Shown here piece after piece: positions 34,942 to 43,589 of a DNA stretch of 64,000 bases (position 1 is its first letter; each line of letters opens with the position of its first letter). The stretch lies in the NCBI RefSeq assembly GCF_003058195.1, contig NZ_QBUH01000004.1:415256-479255 (forward strand), written 5' to 3'. The position numbers were made by a program, and so were the translations under genes. Source of the DNA: Elizabethkingia sp. YR214 (lineage in GTDB: Bacteria > Bacteroidota > Bacteroidia > Flavobacteriales > Weeksellaceae). The notes beneath the pieces were generated by a model. That model saw only the letters and a program-made list of their open reading frames with translations, made no database searches and was not told the origin of the DNA.

Positions 34942-35721
34942 ATGGCTAAAAAAGCACAAGAAATTAGTGTAGAAGACAAACTTCGCGCATTATACGATCT
35001 GCAAATCATTGATTCCCGACTTGACGAAATCCGTAACACAAGAGGTGAATTACCAATTGAGGTAGAAGATTTGGAAATCGAAATCGAAGGTCTTAACAAA
35101 AGAGCAGCTAAATTTAGCAGTGAGATCAAAGATCTTCAGGATCAGATCAAAGCTAAGAAAGAAGCTGGAAGTCATGCTCAGAATTTAATTGAAAAATATA
35201 AATCTCAGCAAGATAACGTAAGAAACAATAAAGAATTCGAGGCCCTTGGTAAAGAGATTGAATTCCAGGAGTTGGAAATTCAGTTAGCTGATAAAAAAAT
35301 CAGAGAATTCAATGCTAAAATCGATCATAAAAATGAAGTTTTAGCTGAAGTAAATGCTAAAATCGACGAACTAACTAACCATCTTAACTTCAAGAAAAAT
35401 GAATTAGATGGTTTAGTATCTGAAACTCAGAAAGAAGAAGAATATCTTTTAGAGAAATCTAAAGAATTTTCTGAAAAAATTGATGATAGACTTTTATCTT
35501 CTTACAATAGAATCAGAACAAGCTCTTCAAACGGTTTAGCAGTAGTAGGTATCGAAAGAGGTGCTGCTAAAGGTTCTTACTTCACTATTCCACCACAAAA
35601 GCAACTTGAAATCGCTCAGAGAAAGAGAATTATCATCGATGAGTACTCAGGTAAAATCCTTGTTGACGACGAGTTGGTAATGGAAGAACAGGAGAAAATG
35701 AAAACTATTATCAACTTCTAA
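34942..35721 (+). CDS. CdsZ-like coiled-coil protein with degenerate zinc ribbon
   Basis: The 259-aa protein has a long coiled coil (about residues 10-180). The C-terminal domain matches the zf-RING_7/CdsZ zinc-ribbon pattern (IERGAxxGxxxxIPPQ...II...GxILVDDE). In the family this holds two CxxC pairs. Here the positions read A209-K-G-S212 and D233-E-Y-S236, and the whole protein contains no cysteine. Zinc binding is therefore lost while the surrounding fold is kept. It is translationally close to nif3 (2-bp gap). The role is unknown; CdsZ proteins have been linked to secretion and to nucleic-acid contacts in other bacteria. Confidence 0.85.
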   Translation: MAKKAQEISVEDKLRALYDLQIIDSRLDEIRNTRGELPIEVEDLEIEIEGLNKRAAKFSSEIKDLQDQIKAKKEAGSHAQNLIEKYKSQQDNVRNNKEFEALGKEIEFQELEIQLADKKIREFNAKIDHKNEVLAEVNAKIDELTNHLNFKKNELDGLVSETQKEEEYLLEKSKEFSEKIDDRLLSSYNRIRTSSSNGLAVVGIERGAAKGSYFTIPPQKQLEIAQRKRIIIDEYSGKILVDDELVMEEQEKMKTIINF

Positions 35722-35746
35722 GAAGTTAGATATAAAATATTTACAA

Positions 35747-35778
35747 ATCCATTCATTAAAAGTGAATGGATTTTTTTA
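35747..35778 (+). terminator. intrinsic terminator
   Basis: The 9-bp stem ATCCATTCA/TGAATGGAT with a 7-nt loop and T run closes the nif3-cdsZ unit. Confidence 0.85.
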
Positions 35779-35882
35779 TTTTCGTAGGATTTATGGGAGG
35801 TAATATAATTTACAGGTAAAAACTGAAACGTGTAATATATAGGTAACCAAACAACTTATCAACTAATTAAAATAAACCGTAC

Positions 35883-37883
35883 ATGAAATTAAAGCATACT
35901 GCAGTTGCTCTGGCTGCACCATTATTAATGAATGCGCAAAATGTGATGACTCCGGAAAAATTATGGACACTAGGCAAATTCTCTGTTCAGGCTGTTGCGC
36001 CGGATCAGTCTTCTCTGATTTATAAAGTAGGCATTACAGATCTGAAAACTGAGAAAACAAATGCAAAGTCTTATTTTCTGGATCTTCTGAATAATTCTGC
36101 AAAGCAAATTGACTTTGGAAAAAAAGCAATTATTCAATGGGATAAAAACGGTCTTTATGCTACAGAAGGTGGAGTAATCTATATTTCTAAAGATAAAGGA
36201 AATACATGGGCAGAATTCTATAAAATAGGAGACGATGCAGATAACATTGTAGTATCTCCGGACGGAAAGAAGGTAGCATTCAGTAAAGAAGTTCAGGTTG
36301 AAACTATTCTTGGAAAAGATAAGTACAAAGACACCTCAAAGTCTACAGCCCAGATTTATACAGACCTTAACAACCGTCATTGGGATACCTGGTACGAAGG
36401 TAAAATGTCTCATGTATTTGTTGTGAATACTTCTGAAGAAGCTGCAAAAGCAAAAGATCTTCTTGAAGGAAAGAAATTTATGTCTCCGCAACAACCTTTT
36501 GGTGGTGCTGAAGATTTCGTATGGAGTCCGGATAGCAGCCGGTTGTTATACGTAACAAAAGAAAAGTACGGTGCAGAATATGCACAGAGTACCAATACAG
36601 ATATTTTTGCTTATGATCTTGCAGGTGGCCAGACAGAAAACCTTACAAAAGGAATGATGGGCTACGATGTAAGCCCTAAATTCAGCCCGGATGGTAAGTA
36701 CCTTACATGGCAAAGTATGCGTGCAGACGGATACGAAGCAGATAAGAATGATATCGTAATCATGGACTGGAAAACCAAAAAGAAAACCAACCTTACTCAA
36801 AATTGGGACGATAGTGTGGATGGAGGTTTCTATTGGTCCAAAGATGCAAAAACGATCTACTTCAATGCAGCATATAGAGGAGTAAGACAATTATTCAGCG
36901 TTAATTCTCAGAATGCTAAAATTGCACAGGTAACAAAAGATAAATTTGATGTTAGCGGAATTTTTGCAGAAACTAAAAACGGATTACTAGTAACCAGAAC
37001 AGATTTTAACCACAGTCCTGATTTGTTTAATGTTTCCTTAAAGAGTGGAGAATTTACACAGATCACCGACGTTAATAAAGATAACTACGCTGCAATTACA
37101 CCAAGTAAGAGTGAGTTGAAAATGGTGAAAACGTCTGACGGTAAAGAAATGGGAGTATGGTTTATCTATCCACCGAATTTCGATCCGAATAAAAAATATG
37201 CAACATTACTATATTGCCAGGGAGGTCCGCAATCTGCACTTACTCAGACTTTCAGCCAGCGTTGGAATATGGCTCTTATGGTAGCAAATGATTATATTAT
37301 CGTTGCGCCGAACAGACGTGGTATGCCAGGTTGGGGAGTGAAATGGAATGCTGATATCAGTAAAGATTGGGGAGGACAGCCAATGAGAGATTATCTGGCT
37401 GCTGCTGACTTTGCGAAAACACTTCCATATGTAGATGGAGAGAGAATGGGAGCTGTAGGAGCAAGCTACGGTGGTTACTCAGTATTTATGCTGGCAGGTA
37501 TTCATGAAAACAGATTCAAAACATTTATTGCCCACGATGGTCTTTTTGATATGAAGTCATGGTATGGCACTACCGAAGAGTTATGGTTTGCCAATCATGA
37601 AATTGGAGGTTCTTACTGGGAAAAACCAGATGCACCTGCATACACGACATACAACCCAAGTAATTATGTAGGAAAATGGAATAAGCCTATTATGATTGTA
37701 CAGGGGGGTATAGACTTCAGAGTATCTTACGAGCAAGGACAGGAAGCTTTCCAGGCTGCTAAATTAAAAGGGTTGAAAGCTAAAATGGTTTATTTCCCTA
37801 ATGAAAACCACTGGGTACTTCATCCGCATAATGCTCTTGTATGGCAACGCGAGTTCTTTGGATGGTTGAAAGAAACATTATAA
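35883..37883 (+). CDS. S9 family peptidase (dipeptidyl-peptidase 5-like)
   Basis: The 666-aa serine peptidase has a short Sec signal (APLLMNAQ). An N-terminal seven-bladed beta-propeller spans about residues 30-400, with repeated WSPDSSRLLYV and FSPDGKYLTWQ blades. The alpha/beta hydrolase domain holds the nucleophile GASYGGYSVFMLAG, the Asp in VQGGIDFRVSYEQ and the His in NENHWVLHPHN. Arrangement and motifs fit DPP5/acylaminoacyl-peptidase-like periplasmic enzymes that trim dipeptides. The rhomboid gene begins 1 bp after its stop, so they share a transcript. Confidence 0.93.
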   Translation: MKLKHTAVALAAPLLMNAQNVMTPEKLWTLGKFSVQAVAPDQSSLIYKVGITDLKTEKTNAKSYFLDLLNNSAKQIDFGKKAIIQWDKNGLYATEGGVIYISKDKGNTWAEFYKIGDDADNIVVSPDGKKVAFSKEVQVETILGKDKYKDTSKSTAQIYTDLNNRHWDTWYEGKMSHVFVVNTSEEAAKAKDLLEGKKFMSPQQPFGGAEDFVWSPDSSRLLYVTKEKYGAEYAQSTNTDIFAYDLAGGQTENLTKGMMGYDVSPKFSPDGKYLTWQSMRADGYEADKNDIVIMDWKTKKKTNLTQNWDDSVDGGFYWSKDAKTIYFNAAYRGVRQLFSVNSQNAKIAQVTKDKFDVSGIFAETKNGLLVTRTDFNHSPDLFNVSLKSGEFTQITDVNKDNYAAITPSKSELKMVKTSDGKEMGVWFIYPPNFDPNKKYATLLYCQGGPQSALTQTFSQRWNMALMVANDYIIVAPNRRGMPGWGVKWNADISKDWGGQPMRDYLAAADFAKTLPYVDGERMGAVGASYGGYSVFMLAGIHENRFKTFIAHDGLFDMKSWYGTTEELWFANHEIGGSYWEKPDAPAYTTYNPSNYVGKWNKPIMIVQGGIDFRVSYEQGQEAFQAAKLKGLKAKMVYFPNENHWVLHPHNALVWQREFFGWLKETL

Positions 37884-37884
37884 T

Positions 37885-38544
37885 ATGGATTTATTAGTTA
37901 TCATTATTATTGCTGCAACAGCATTAGTAAGTTTTAAAGGTTTTAACGACAGAGGATTTTTTTCTCAGTATATGTTCCAGGTAGGAGCTATTCAGCGAAA
38001 TAAAGAATATATACGCTTGTTGACATCAGGATTTCTGCATGCCGATATTATGCACTTGTTGTTTAACATGCTTACATTATATTTCTTTAGCGGAATTGTA
38101 ATTGATTATTTTGGAAAGGTAGGCTTTGTACTGATTTATTTCGGAGCAATTATTGCCGGAAATCTTTTCAGTATGTTTATCTACAAGAATAATCCAATGT
38201 ATTCGGCTATCGGAGCAAGTGGAGGTGTTTCAGGTATTTTGTTTGCAGCGATTGCCATGAACCCATATTTGGGCATAGGCTTCTTCTTTATACCAATTCC
38301 TATTCCCGGATATATCTTCGGAGCTTTATATTTCGGTTATTCTGTTTATATGATGCTTAATCCAAAAGAATGGGACAATCTGGGACATGCTGCGCACTTA
38401 GGAGGTTCAGTTGTAGGGCTTGTTTATGCTTTTATAAGCTTCCCCATGAATACGCTGGAGCATATTTTCCAGATTCTTATCATGTCTTTACCATTATTGT
38501 ATCTGGCATTCAGAATATTATTTAATAAAGGCGGTATTCGATAG
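37885..38544 (+). CDS. rhomboid family intramembrane serine protease
   Basis: The 219-aa protein has six membrane helices. The catalytic Ser is in IGASGGVSGILFA and the His is in LGHAAHLGGSVVG. The first conserved motif, SGFLHADIMHLLFNMLTLYFF, carries the HxxxN element. The short N-terminus and lack of extra domains are typical of small bacterial rhomboids. It follows the S9 peptidase by 1 bp and is followed by a terminator. Substrates are unknown. Confidence 0.94.
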   Translation: MDLLVIIIIAATALVSFKGFNDRGFFSQYMFQVGAIQRNKEYIRLLTSGFLHADIMHLLFNMLTLYFFSGIVIDYFGKVGFVLIYFGAIIAGNLFSMFIYKNNPMYSAIGASGGVSGILFAAIAMNPYLGIGFFFIPIPIPGYIFGALYFGYSVYMMLNPKEWDNLGHAAHLGGSVVGLVYAFISFPMNTLEHIFQILIMSLPLLYLAFRILFNKGGIR

Positions 38545-38563
38545 AATATCATATTATACAACA

Positions 38564-38592
38564 AAAATGCCCTGCTTAGCGGGGCATTTTTA
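38564..38592 (+). terminator. intrinsic terminator
   Basis: The stem AAAATGCCC/GGGCATTTT with a 9-nt loop and T run follows the rhomboid gene. Confidence 0.85.
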
Positions 38593-38641
38593 TGTGTAAT
38601 ATTATCCTTGTAAAGGATATTAAAATACTGAGATTATTAAT

Positions 38642-38666
38642 CTTATAGGTTTCTAAAACCTATAAG
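38642..38666. repeat. short palindrome, possible dispersed repeat
   Basis: CTTATAGGTTT, 3-nt loop, AAACCTATAAG gives a perfect 11-bp hairpin with no T run, between two ordinary terminators. A degenerate relative (AAAACTGTAAGGTTTAT) may lie at 11811-11827. It looks like a REP-type palindrome, but copy number cannot be judged here. Confidence 0.4.
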
Positions 38667-38689
38667 GTTTGCTTTGATGGATAAAAAAT

Positions 38690-38712
38690 AGCCGGAATTT
38701 TTCCGGCTTTTA
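38690..38712 (-). terminator. terminator of the spoT-nhaA unit
   Basis: The stem AGCCGGAA/TTCCGGCT with a 3-nt loop, A-rich on the distal side, lies 22 bp past the nhaA stop. Confidence 0.8.
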
Positions 38713-38733
38713 ATTTATAATAAATATTTTTTA

Positions 38734-39888
38734 TTAGCTGAGTCTTTTTCTCTTTTTAGAGGCGAATTTTAATACCGTGTATCCGCCGAATCCAGCAAGG
38801 GTAGAGGCTACAAGAATGGCAAACTTAGCTTCATCCTGGATATCCTGATGTCCTTTAAATGACAGAATTGCTATGAAAATAGACATTGTAAATCCTATGG
38901 CAGCAAGTAAGCCGACACCTACCATTTGTGACCATTTAGAATGTTGGGGTAGTTTACTGATTCCTAATTTAACTGCTATAAAGCTAAAGAATAAAATTCC
39001 GACTAATTTCCCAATAATTAAACCTCCAATAATACCGGCTCCGAAACTGGTAAATAATCCATCCACCATTCCTTTTTGAAAAACAATATTGGTATTGGCC
39101 AGTGCGAAAATTGGCATAATTAAATAATTAACCGGAGTGTGTAGCATACCTTCCAGTTTTTCCAGAGGAGAGATTTCTGTTTCAGAAGCGTTCGTAGGTA
39201 TTGTAAAGGCCAACAAAACACCTGCAATAGTAGCATGGATACCAGAATGGTGCATGCAGTACCATAAGGCCGCACCCGGAATCAGATAGAAAATATGTTT
39301 TTTAACACCGAGCTTATTGAATAATACAAGAAGTACTAAAATACCTCCTGATATTAGTAAGTAACTCCAGTGCAGCTGTTCTGTATAGAATATTGCAATA
39401 ACAAGAATAGCTCCTAAATCGTCAACAATAGCTAATGCAGCAAGAAATATCTTAATAGAAGCAGGAACGCGATTGGACAACATAGAGATAATGGCTAAAG
39501 AAAAAGCTATATCTGTTGCCATTGGAATTCCCCATCCTTTTGCATATTCAGTTCCGTTGTTAAAAAACGCATAAATAAGTGCCGGAACAAGCATTCCTCC
39601 GATGGCTGCAAAAATAGGAAGGGAAGCATTTTTAATATTGGAAAGTTCACCTTCCAGCATTTCCCGTTTAATTTCCAGACCTACCAACAGGAAAAATACA
39701 GACATAAGGCCATCATTAATCCATTCTGCTACAGAATAGGGGCCGAGATGACTGTCCAGAATATTCTGAAATCCTGTCCCTAATGAGGAATTAGCGATGA
39801 ATAAGGATACAAGTACGCATAAAATAAGGATAATGCCAGATGACTGGCTGCTTTCGAAAAATTTTTTAAAATATTGAGTTAACTTCAT
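38734..39888 (-). CDS. nhaA: Na+/H+ antiporter NhaA
   Basis: This 384-aa antiporter has about 12 membrane helices. The conserved transport-site pair of aspartates is in ALAIVDDLGAILVIAIF. Also visible are LLVGLEIKREMLEGEL near the N-terminus, GWGIPMATDIAFSL and a basic C-terminal tail KKRKRLS. Length and motifs are normal. It begins 9 bp after the RelA/SpoT stop, so it should be co-transcribed with that gene. It exports sodium in exchange for protons at the inner membrane. Confidence 0.96.
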   Translation of the reverse strand: MKLTQYFKKFFESSQSSGIILILCVLVSLFIANSSLGTGFQNILDSHLGPYSVAEWINDGLMSVFFLLVGLEIKREMLEGELSNIKNASLPIFAAIGGMLVPALIYAFFNNGTEYAKGWGIPMATDIAFSLAIISMLSNRVPASIKIFLAALAIVDDLGAILVIAIFYTEQLHWSYLLISGGILVLLVLFNKLGVKKHIFYLIPGAALWYCMHHSGIHATIAGVLLAFTIPTNASETEISPLEKLEGMLHTPVNYLIMPIFALANTNIVFQKGMVDGLFTSFGAGIIGGLIIGKLVGILFFSFIAVKLGISKLPQHSKWSQMVGVGLLAAIGFTMSIFIAILSFKGHQDIQDEAKFAILVASTLAGFGGYTVLKFASKKRKRLS

Positions 39889-39897
39889 ACATTGTTT

Positions 39898-42108
39898 TTA
39901 CAGACGTCTGACCTTAGTAACATTCTTAATCGCTTTAAGATGTTTAAGTGTTTCGTCCAGTTGGGATTTATTTCTGACTTCGAGTACGATATTTCCTGTA
40001 AAGATACCATCATTGGATTCAATAGAGAAACTCTTCATGTCCAGGTTCATATTATTGGAAATAATTGTAGAGATATCATTAATCATACCTTGTCTGTCCA
40101 GACCTTCTATTTCTATTTTCGCACGGTTGGTAAAGCGCTCCGCATTTACCCATTTGGCAGTAAGAACACGGTAGTCGTAGTTAGCACGTAGGTTGATAGC
40201 ATTCGGGCAGTTTTCGTTATGCACCTTTATACCATCATTAATTGTAATAAATCCGAAGATCTTATCGCCAGGAAGTACACTACAGCATTTTGCAAAACTG
40301 TAATCCATTTTTTGTTCGTCCTTACCAAAAACGATCATATCCAGATCAGAGGCCGGTTCTGGAGCAACAAATTCCTGTTTTGGCGTTTTACGGAATTTTT
40401 GTAAAAGATTACTAATCATTCCTTTTCCGTCGACATACTTTTTCAGATCCGAAGCATCCAGTACACCACTTTGGAAATTCAGGAATAATTCCTGAGAGGT
40501 TTTATAATTAAAGAACTTTTGTAATTTGTTGATTTCATCATCAGTATACGCAATCTTAGCATGGCGCATTTTACGCTGCAAAATTTCTTTTCCTTCATCT
40601 ACCATCTCACTTTTGTGAGAGTTGAGAGCTGCTTTAATTTTAGCTTTAGCCTTAGATGTTACAACAAAGTCCAGCCAGTCAGCTTTTGGTTTCTGGTTGT
40701 TACTGGTTAAAATATCAATTTGATCACCATTAGCCAGCACATAAGAAATAGGAACCAATTTTCCGTTTACTTTGGCTCCGAGACATTTCATTCCTAAATC
40801 GGTGTGAACCGAAAAAGCAAAATCCAGAGCTGTGGATCCTGACGGAAGGAGCTTGATTTCTCCTTTAGGCGTGAAGACAAAAACCTCCTTACTATAAAGG
40901 TTTAGTTTGATGCTGTCCAGAAGTTCGTTGGTGGAAAGCGACTGTTGTCCTTCCAAAACCTCACGGATCTGAGTAACCCATTGTTCAAAGTTACGGTCAT
41001 CGTTGTTCTTCTTATAACCTTCTTTGTATTTATAGTGCGCAGCAACACCTTTTTCTGCCACTTCATCCATTCGCTCGCTTCGGATCTGTACTTCGATCCA
41101 TTTACTGTCCGGACCTAATACTGTAAGGTGCAAACTTTCGTAACCGGTAGAACGCGGCTGAGATATCCAGTCCCGCATTCGGGCAGGGTTGCTGTGGTAA
41201 AGATCGGTAACAATAGAGTAGATCTTCCAGGCAAGGAATTTCTCGTTTTTAGCATCCGATTTATAAATAATTCTGATGGCATAGTTGTCATAGACCTCCT
41301 CAAAGCTTACATTCTGCTTCAGCATTTTACGGTAAATACTACTAATAGCTTTTGCACGGCCTTTTATGGAGAAGTTTAGTCCTTCTTCTTTGAGTTTCTC
41401 AGAAACCTCTTTTGTAAATTCAGCAATATATTTCTCCCGGCTTTCCTTTGCCAGAATTAATTTCTCTGTAATTTCATTGTAAATATCCGGATTATTGTAT
41501 TTCAGCGAAAGATCCTCTAACTCCGATTTTATATTATACAAACCCAGTCTGTGTGCCAGCGGAGCATAGATATAAACTGTTTCTGAAGCAATTTTCTTTT
41601 GCTTATCAGCGCGCATACTATCCAGTGTACGCATGTTGTGAAGACGGTCGGCAATCTTGATAAGAATTACCCGAAAATCTTCGGACAAAGTCATAAGGAG
41701 TTTACGGTAATTTTCCGACTGAACCGAAATATTCTGGTGGTTCATAATCGAAATCTTAGTTAGCCCCTGTACGATATCCGCAATTTTTTTTCCAAACAGT
41801 TTTTCAAGATCTTCATAAGTGTAATCAGAATCCTCGATAACATCGTGCAAAAGCGCCGATGCAATACTTGTTGCACCAAGGCCTATTTCATTAGCTACAA
41901 TTTTTGCTACTTCAATAGGATGGTATATATAAGGCTCGCCTGTTTTACGTCGCTGATCCTTGTGGGCATCCAAAGCGATATCGAATGCTTTACGAATAAG
42001 TTTGTTCTGGTCCTCATCAAGTGTTCGGTATGTATTAGAAATCAGGTCCTTATATCGGGCTAAGATTTCTTTATTTTCTTGTTCTAGGTCGTAAACCATT
42101 TCCTTCAT
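39898..42108 (-). CDS. spoT: RelA/SpoT-family (p)ppGpp synthetase/hydrolase
   Basis: The 736-aa long RSH protein has an HD hydrolase domain with HPIEVAKIV and LLHDVIEDSDYT (HD and ED residues intact). A synthetase domain follows (YAIRIIYKS, TGYESLHLTV, EVQIRSERMDEVAEKG), then a TGS domain (VFTPKGEIKLLPSGSTALDFAFSVH is its region, about residues 395-455), a conserved-Cys helical region (FAKCCSVLPGD) and a C-terminal ACT domain. It appears bifunctional. I start at ATG 42108; the TTG one codon upstream is less likely. nhaA follows at 9 bp. Confidence 0.95.
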   Translation of the reverse strand: MKEMVYDLEQENKEILARYKDLISNTYRTLDEDQNKLIRKAFDIALDAHKDQRRKTGEPYIYHPIEVAKIVANEIGLGATSIASALLHDVIEDSDYTYEDLEKLFGKKIADIVQGLTKISIMNHQNISVQSENYRKLLMTLSEDFRVILIKIADRLHNMRTLDSMRADKQKKIASETVYIYAPLAHRLGLYNIKSELEDLSLKYNNPDIYNEITEKLILAKESREKYIAEFTKEVSEKLKEEGLNFSIKGRAKAISSIYRKMLKQNVSFEEVYDNYAIRIIYKSDAKNEKFLAWKIYSIVTDLYHSNPARMRDWISQPRSTGYESLHLTVLGPDSKWIEVQIRSERMDEVAEKGVAAHYKYKEGYKKNNDDRNFEQWVTQIREVLEGQQSLSTNELLDSIKLNLYSKEVFVFTPKGEIKLLPSGSTALDFAFSVHTDLGMKCLGAKVNGKLVPISYVLANGDQIDILTSNNQKPKADWLDFVVTSKAKAKIKAALNSHKSEMVDEGKEILQRKMRHAKIAYTDDEINKLQKFFNYKTSQELFLNFQSGVLDASDLKKYVDGKGMISNLLQKFRKTPKQEFVAPEPASDLDMIVFGKDEQKMDYSFAKCCSVLPGDKIFGFITINDGIKVHNENCPNAINLRANYDYRVLTAKWVNAERFTNRAKIEIEGLDRQGMINDISTIISNNMNLDMKSFSIESNDGIFTGNIVLEVRNKSQLDETLKHLKAIKNVTKVRRL

Positions 42109-42186
42109 CAATTAAGTTACACTAAAATACTATTTTTTAGGGTAAAATCATAATATTTTTGAAGAATAGACACGGTTGAAAATCGC

Positions 42187-42194
42187 TATCTTTG
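42187..42194 (+). promoter_or_regulatory. -7 element upstream of dacB
   Basis: TATCTTTG matches TAnnTTTG, 14 bp before the ATG at 42209. Confidence 0.5.
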
Positions 42195-42208
42195 GGTAAA
42201 TTAAATTT

Positions 42209-43585
42209 ATGAGGAAGACATTCATAATCGGTTTAGTTATAAGTCAGACAGTTGCAGCTCAAAATATATCTCAAAGACTTGAAGCTGAAACAAAAAAAAT
42301 GACAGGGTCAGAAAATATGCTGGCAGCTAACTTATCGTTTTATGTAGCTGATGAAAATGGAAATGTAGTTTACGAATATCAAGGGAATAAGGGCTTGTCT
42401 ACTGCCAGTACACAGAAGATCTTTACCGCTATTGCTGCTTTAGATAAATTAGGACCTTCTTTTACTTTTAAAACACAGGCATCTTATAGCGGACAGCTAC
42501 AAAGCAGCACATTGCAGGGTAACTTGTATCTCACGTCTAATGGGGATCCTACATTAGGAAGCTGGCGCTATGAAGGTTATAAGCCGGAGAATTTCAAAGC
42601 AAAGCTGTTGGCAGCTGTACAAGATAAAGGGATAAAAGCCATTGAAGGAGACCTTATACTGGACGATTCTTATTTCGATTTGCAGACAACCCCCGGAGGC
42701 TGGCCATGGAATGATATGGGAAATTATTATGGCGCAGGCGTGTGGGGAATAAGCTGGAACGAAAATCAGTTTGATATGAGTGTAGCTGGAGGAAAAGATA
42801 TTAAAAACTTTAACTATACTCCGGTAAATGTAAATTGGGTCAGTGAAGTAAAAGCCGAAGGAAGCGGGGATAATAGTATTATTTATACAGCACCATTCTC
42901 GGATTTTGGATTAATAAACGGCAGACTGCCGGCAGGTAAAACAACTGTAGTTTCCGGAGCTTTACCTAATCCACCTTTAGTACTGGGAACTGAAATCAAA
43001 AAATGGTTTTCGGAGAAAGGAATTACAATCAAAGGAAAGGTTCTGACCTATAATACTGAAAAAATTAAGGGCAACGAAATCTCTCAGACTCCCGTGAATA
43101 ATGTATTCTTTACCTATCAGTCACCAACGCTGGACAAGATTATTTACTGGTTTCTTCAGAAAAGCGTAAACTTGTATGGTGAAACACTGGTGAAAACTTT
43201 CTCGAGACAAAAAACAAAGAATACATCTTTTGATTCCGGAATTAGTGAACTGAAGCAGTACTGGCGGGATAAAGGTATAGCTTCGGCAATGATTAATTTT
43301 GCAGATGGAAGTGGGCTTTCGCCACAGAATTATGTGTCGGCAAAAGCTGAAGTTCAGGCTCTTTTATATGCACAGAAACAGCCGTGGTTTGATGCTTTTT
43401 ATAAAGCACTTCCAACTTATAACGGGATGAAAATGAAGAGTGGAACTATAAAAGCCAGTAAAGCATATACAGGCTATCACCAGAGTAAATCGGGCAAGAA
43501 ATATGTATTCTCCATGATTATTAATAATTATTCGGGAGGAAATATAAACAGTCTGATGTATAAAGTTTTAGATGAATTAAAATAA
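42209..43585 (+). CDS. dacB: D-alanyl-D-alanine carboxypeptidase/endopeptidase (PBP4)
   Basis: The 458-aa S13-family penicillin-binding protein has a Sec signal ending TVAAQ. The active-site SxxK is STQK in GLSTASTQKIFTAIAAL. A late KSG box is in MKSGTIKAS, and the FADGSGLSPQNYVSA stretch before it is typical of PBP4. The inserted domain at about residues 80-250 is present. It acts in the periplasm, trimming D-Ala from peptidoglycan stems or cutting cross-links. The histidine kinase gene starts 4 bp later. Confidence 0.93.
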   Translation: MRKTFIIGLVISQTVAAQNISQRLEAETKKMTGSENMLAANLSFYVADENGNVVYEYQGNKGLSTASTQKIFTAIAALDKLGPSFTFKTQASYSGQLQSSTLQGNLYLTSNGDPTLGSWRYEGYKPENFKAKLLAAVQDKGIKAIEGDLILDDSYFDLQTTPGGWPWNDMGNYYGAGVWGISWNENQFDMSVAGGKDIKNFNYTPVNVNWVSEVKAEGSGDNSIIYTAPFSDFGLINGRLPAGKTTVVSGALPNPPLVLGTEIKKWFSEKGITIKGKVLTYNTEKIKGNEISQTPVNNVFFTYQSPTLDKIIYWFLQKSVNLYGETLVKTFSRQKTKNTSFDSGISELKQYWRDKGIASAMINFADGSGLSPQNYVSAKAEVQALLYAQKQPWFDAFYKALPTYNGMKMKSGTIKASKAYTGYHQSKSGKKYVFSMIINNYSGGNINSLMYKVLDELK

Positions 43586-43589
43586 CAAT

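Noticed and set aside
35566..35649. Frameshift or sequencing error as the reason for the missing CdsZ cysteines
   Set aside because: The frame and flanking motifs continue correctly through the region and each Cys is replaced by a separate in-frame codon.
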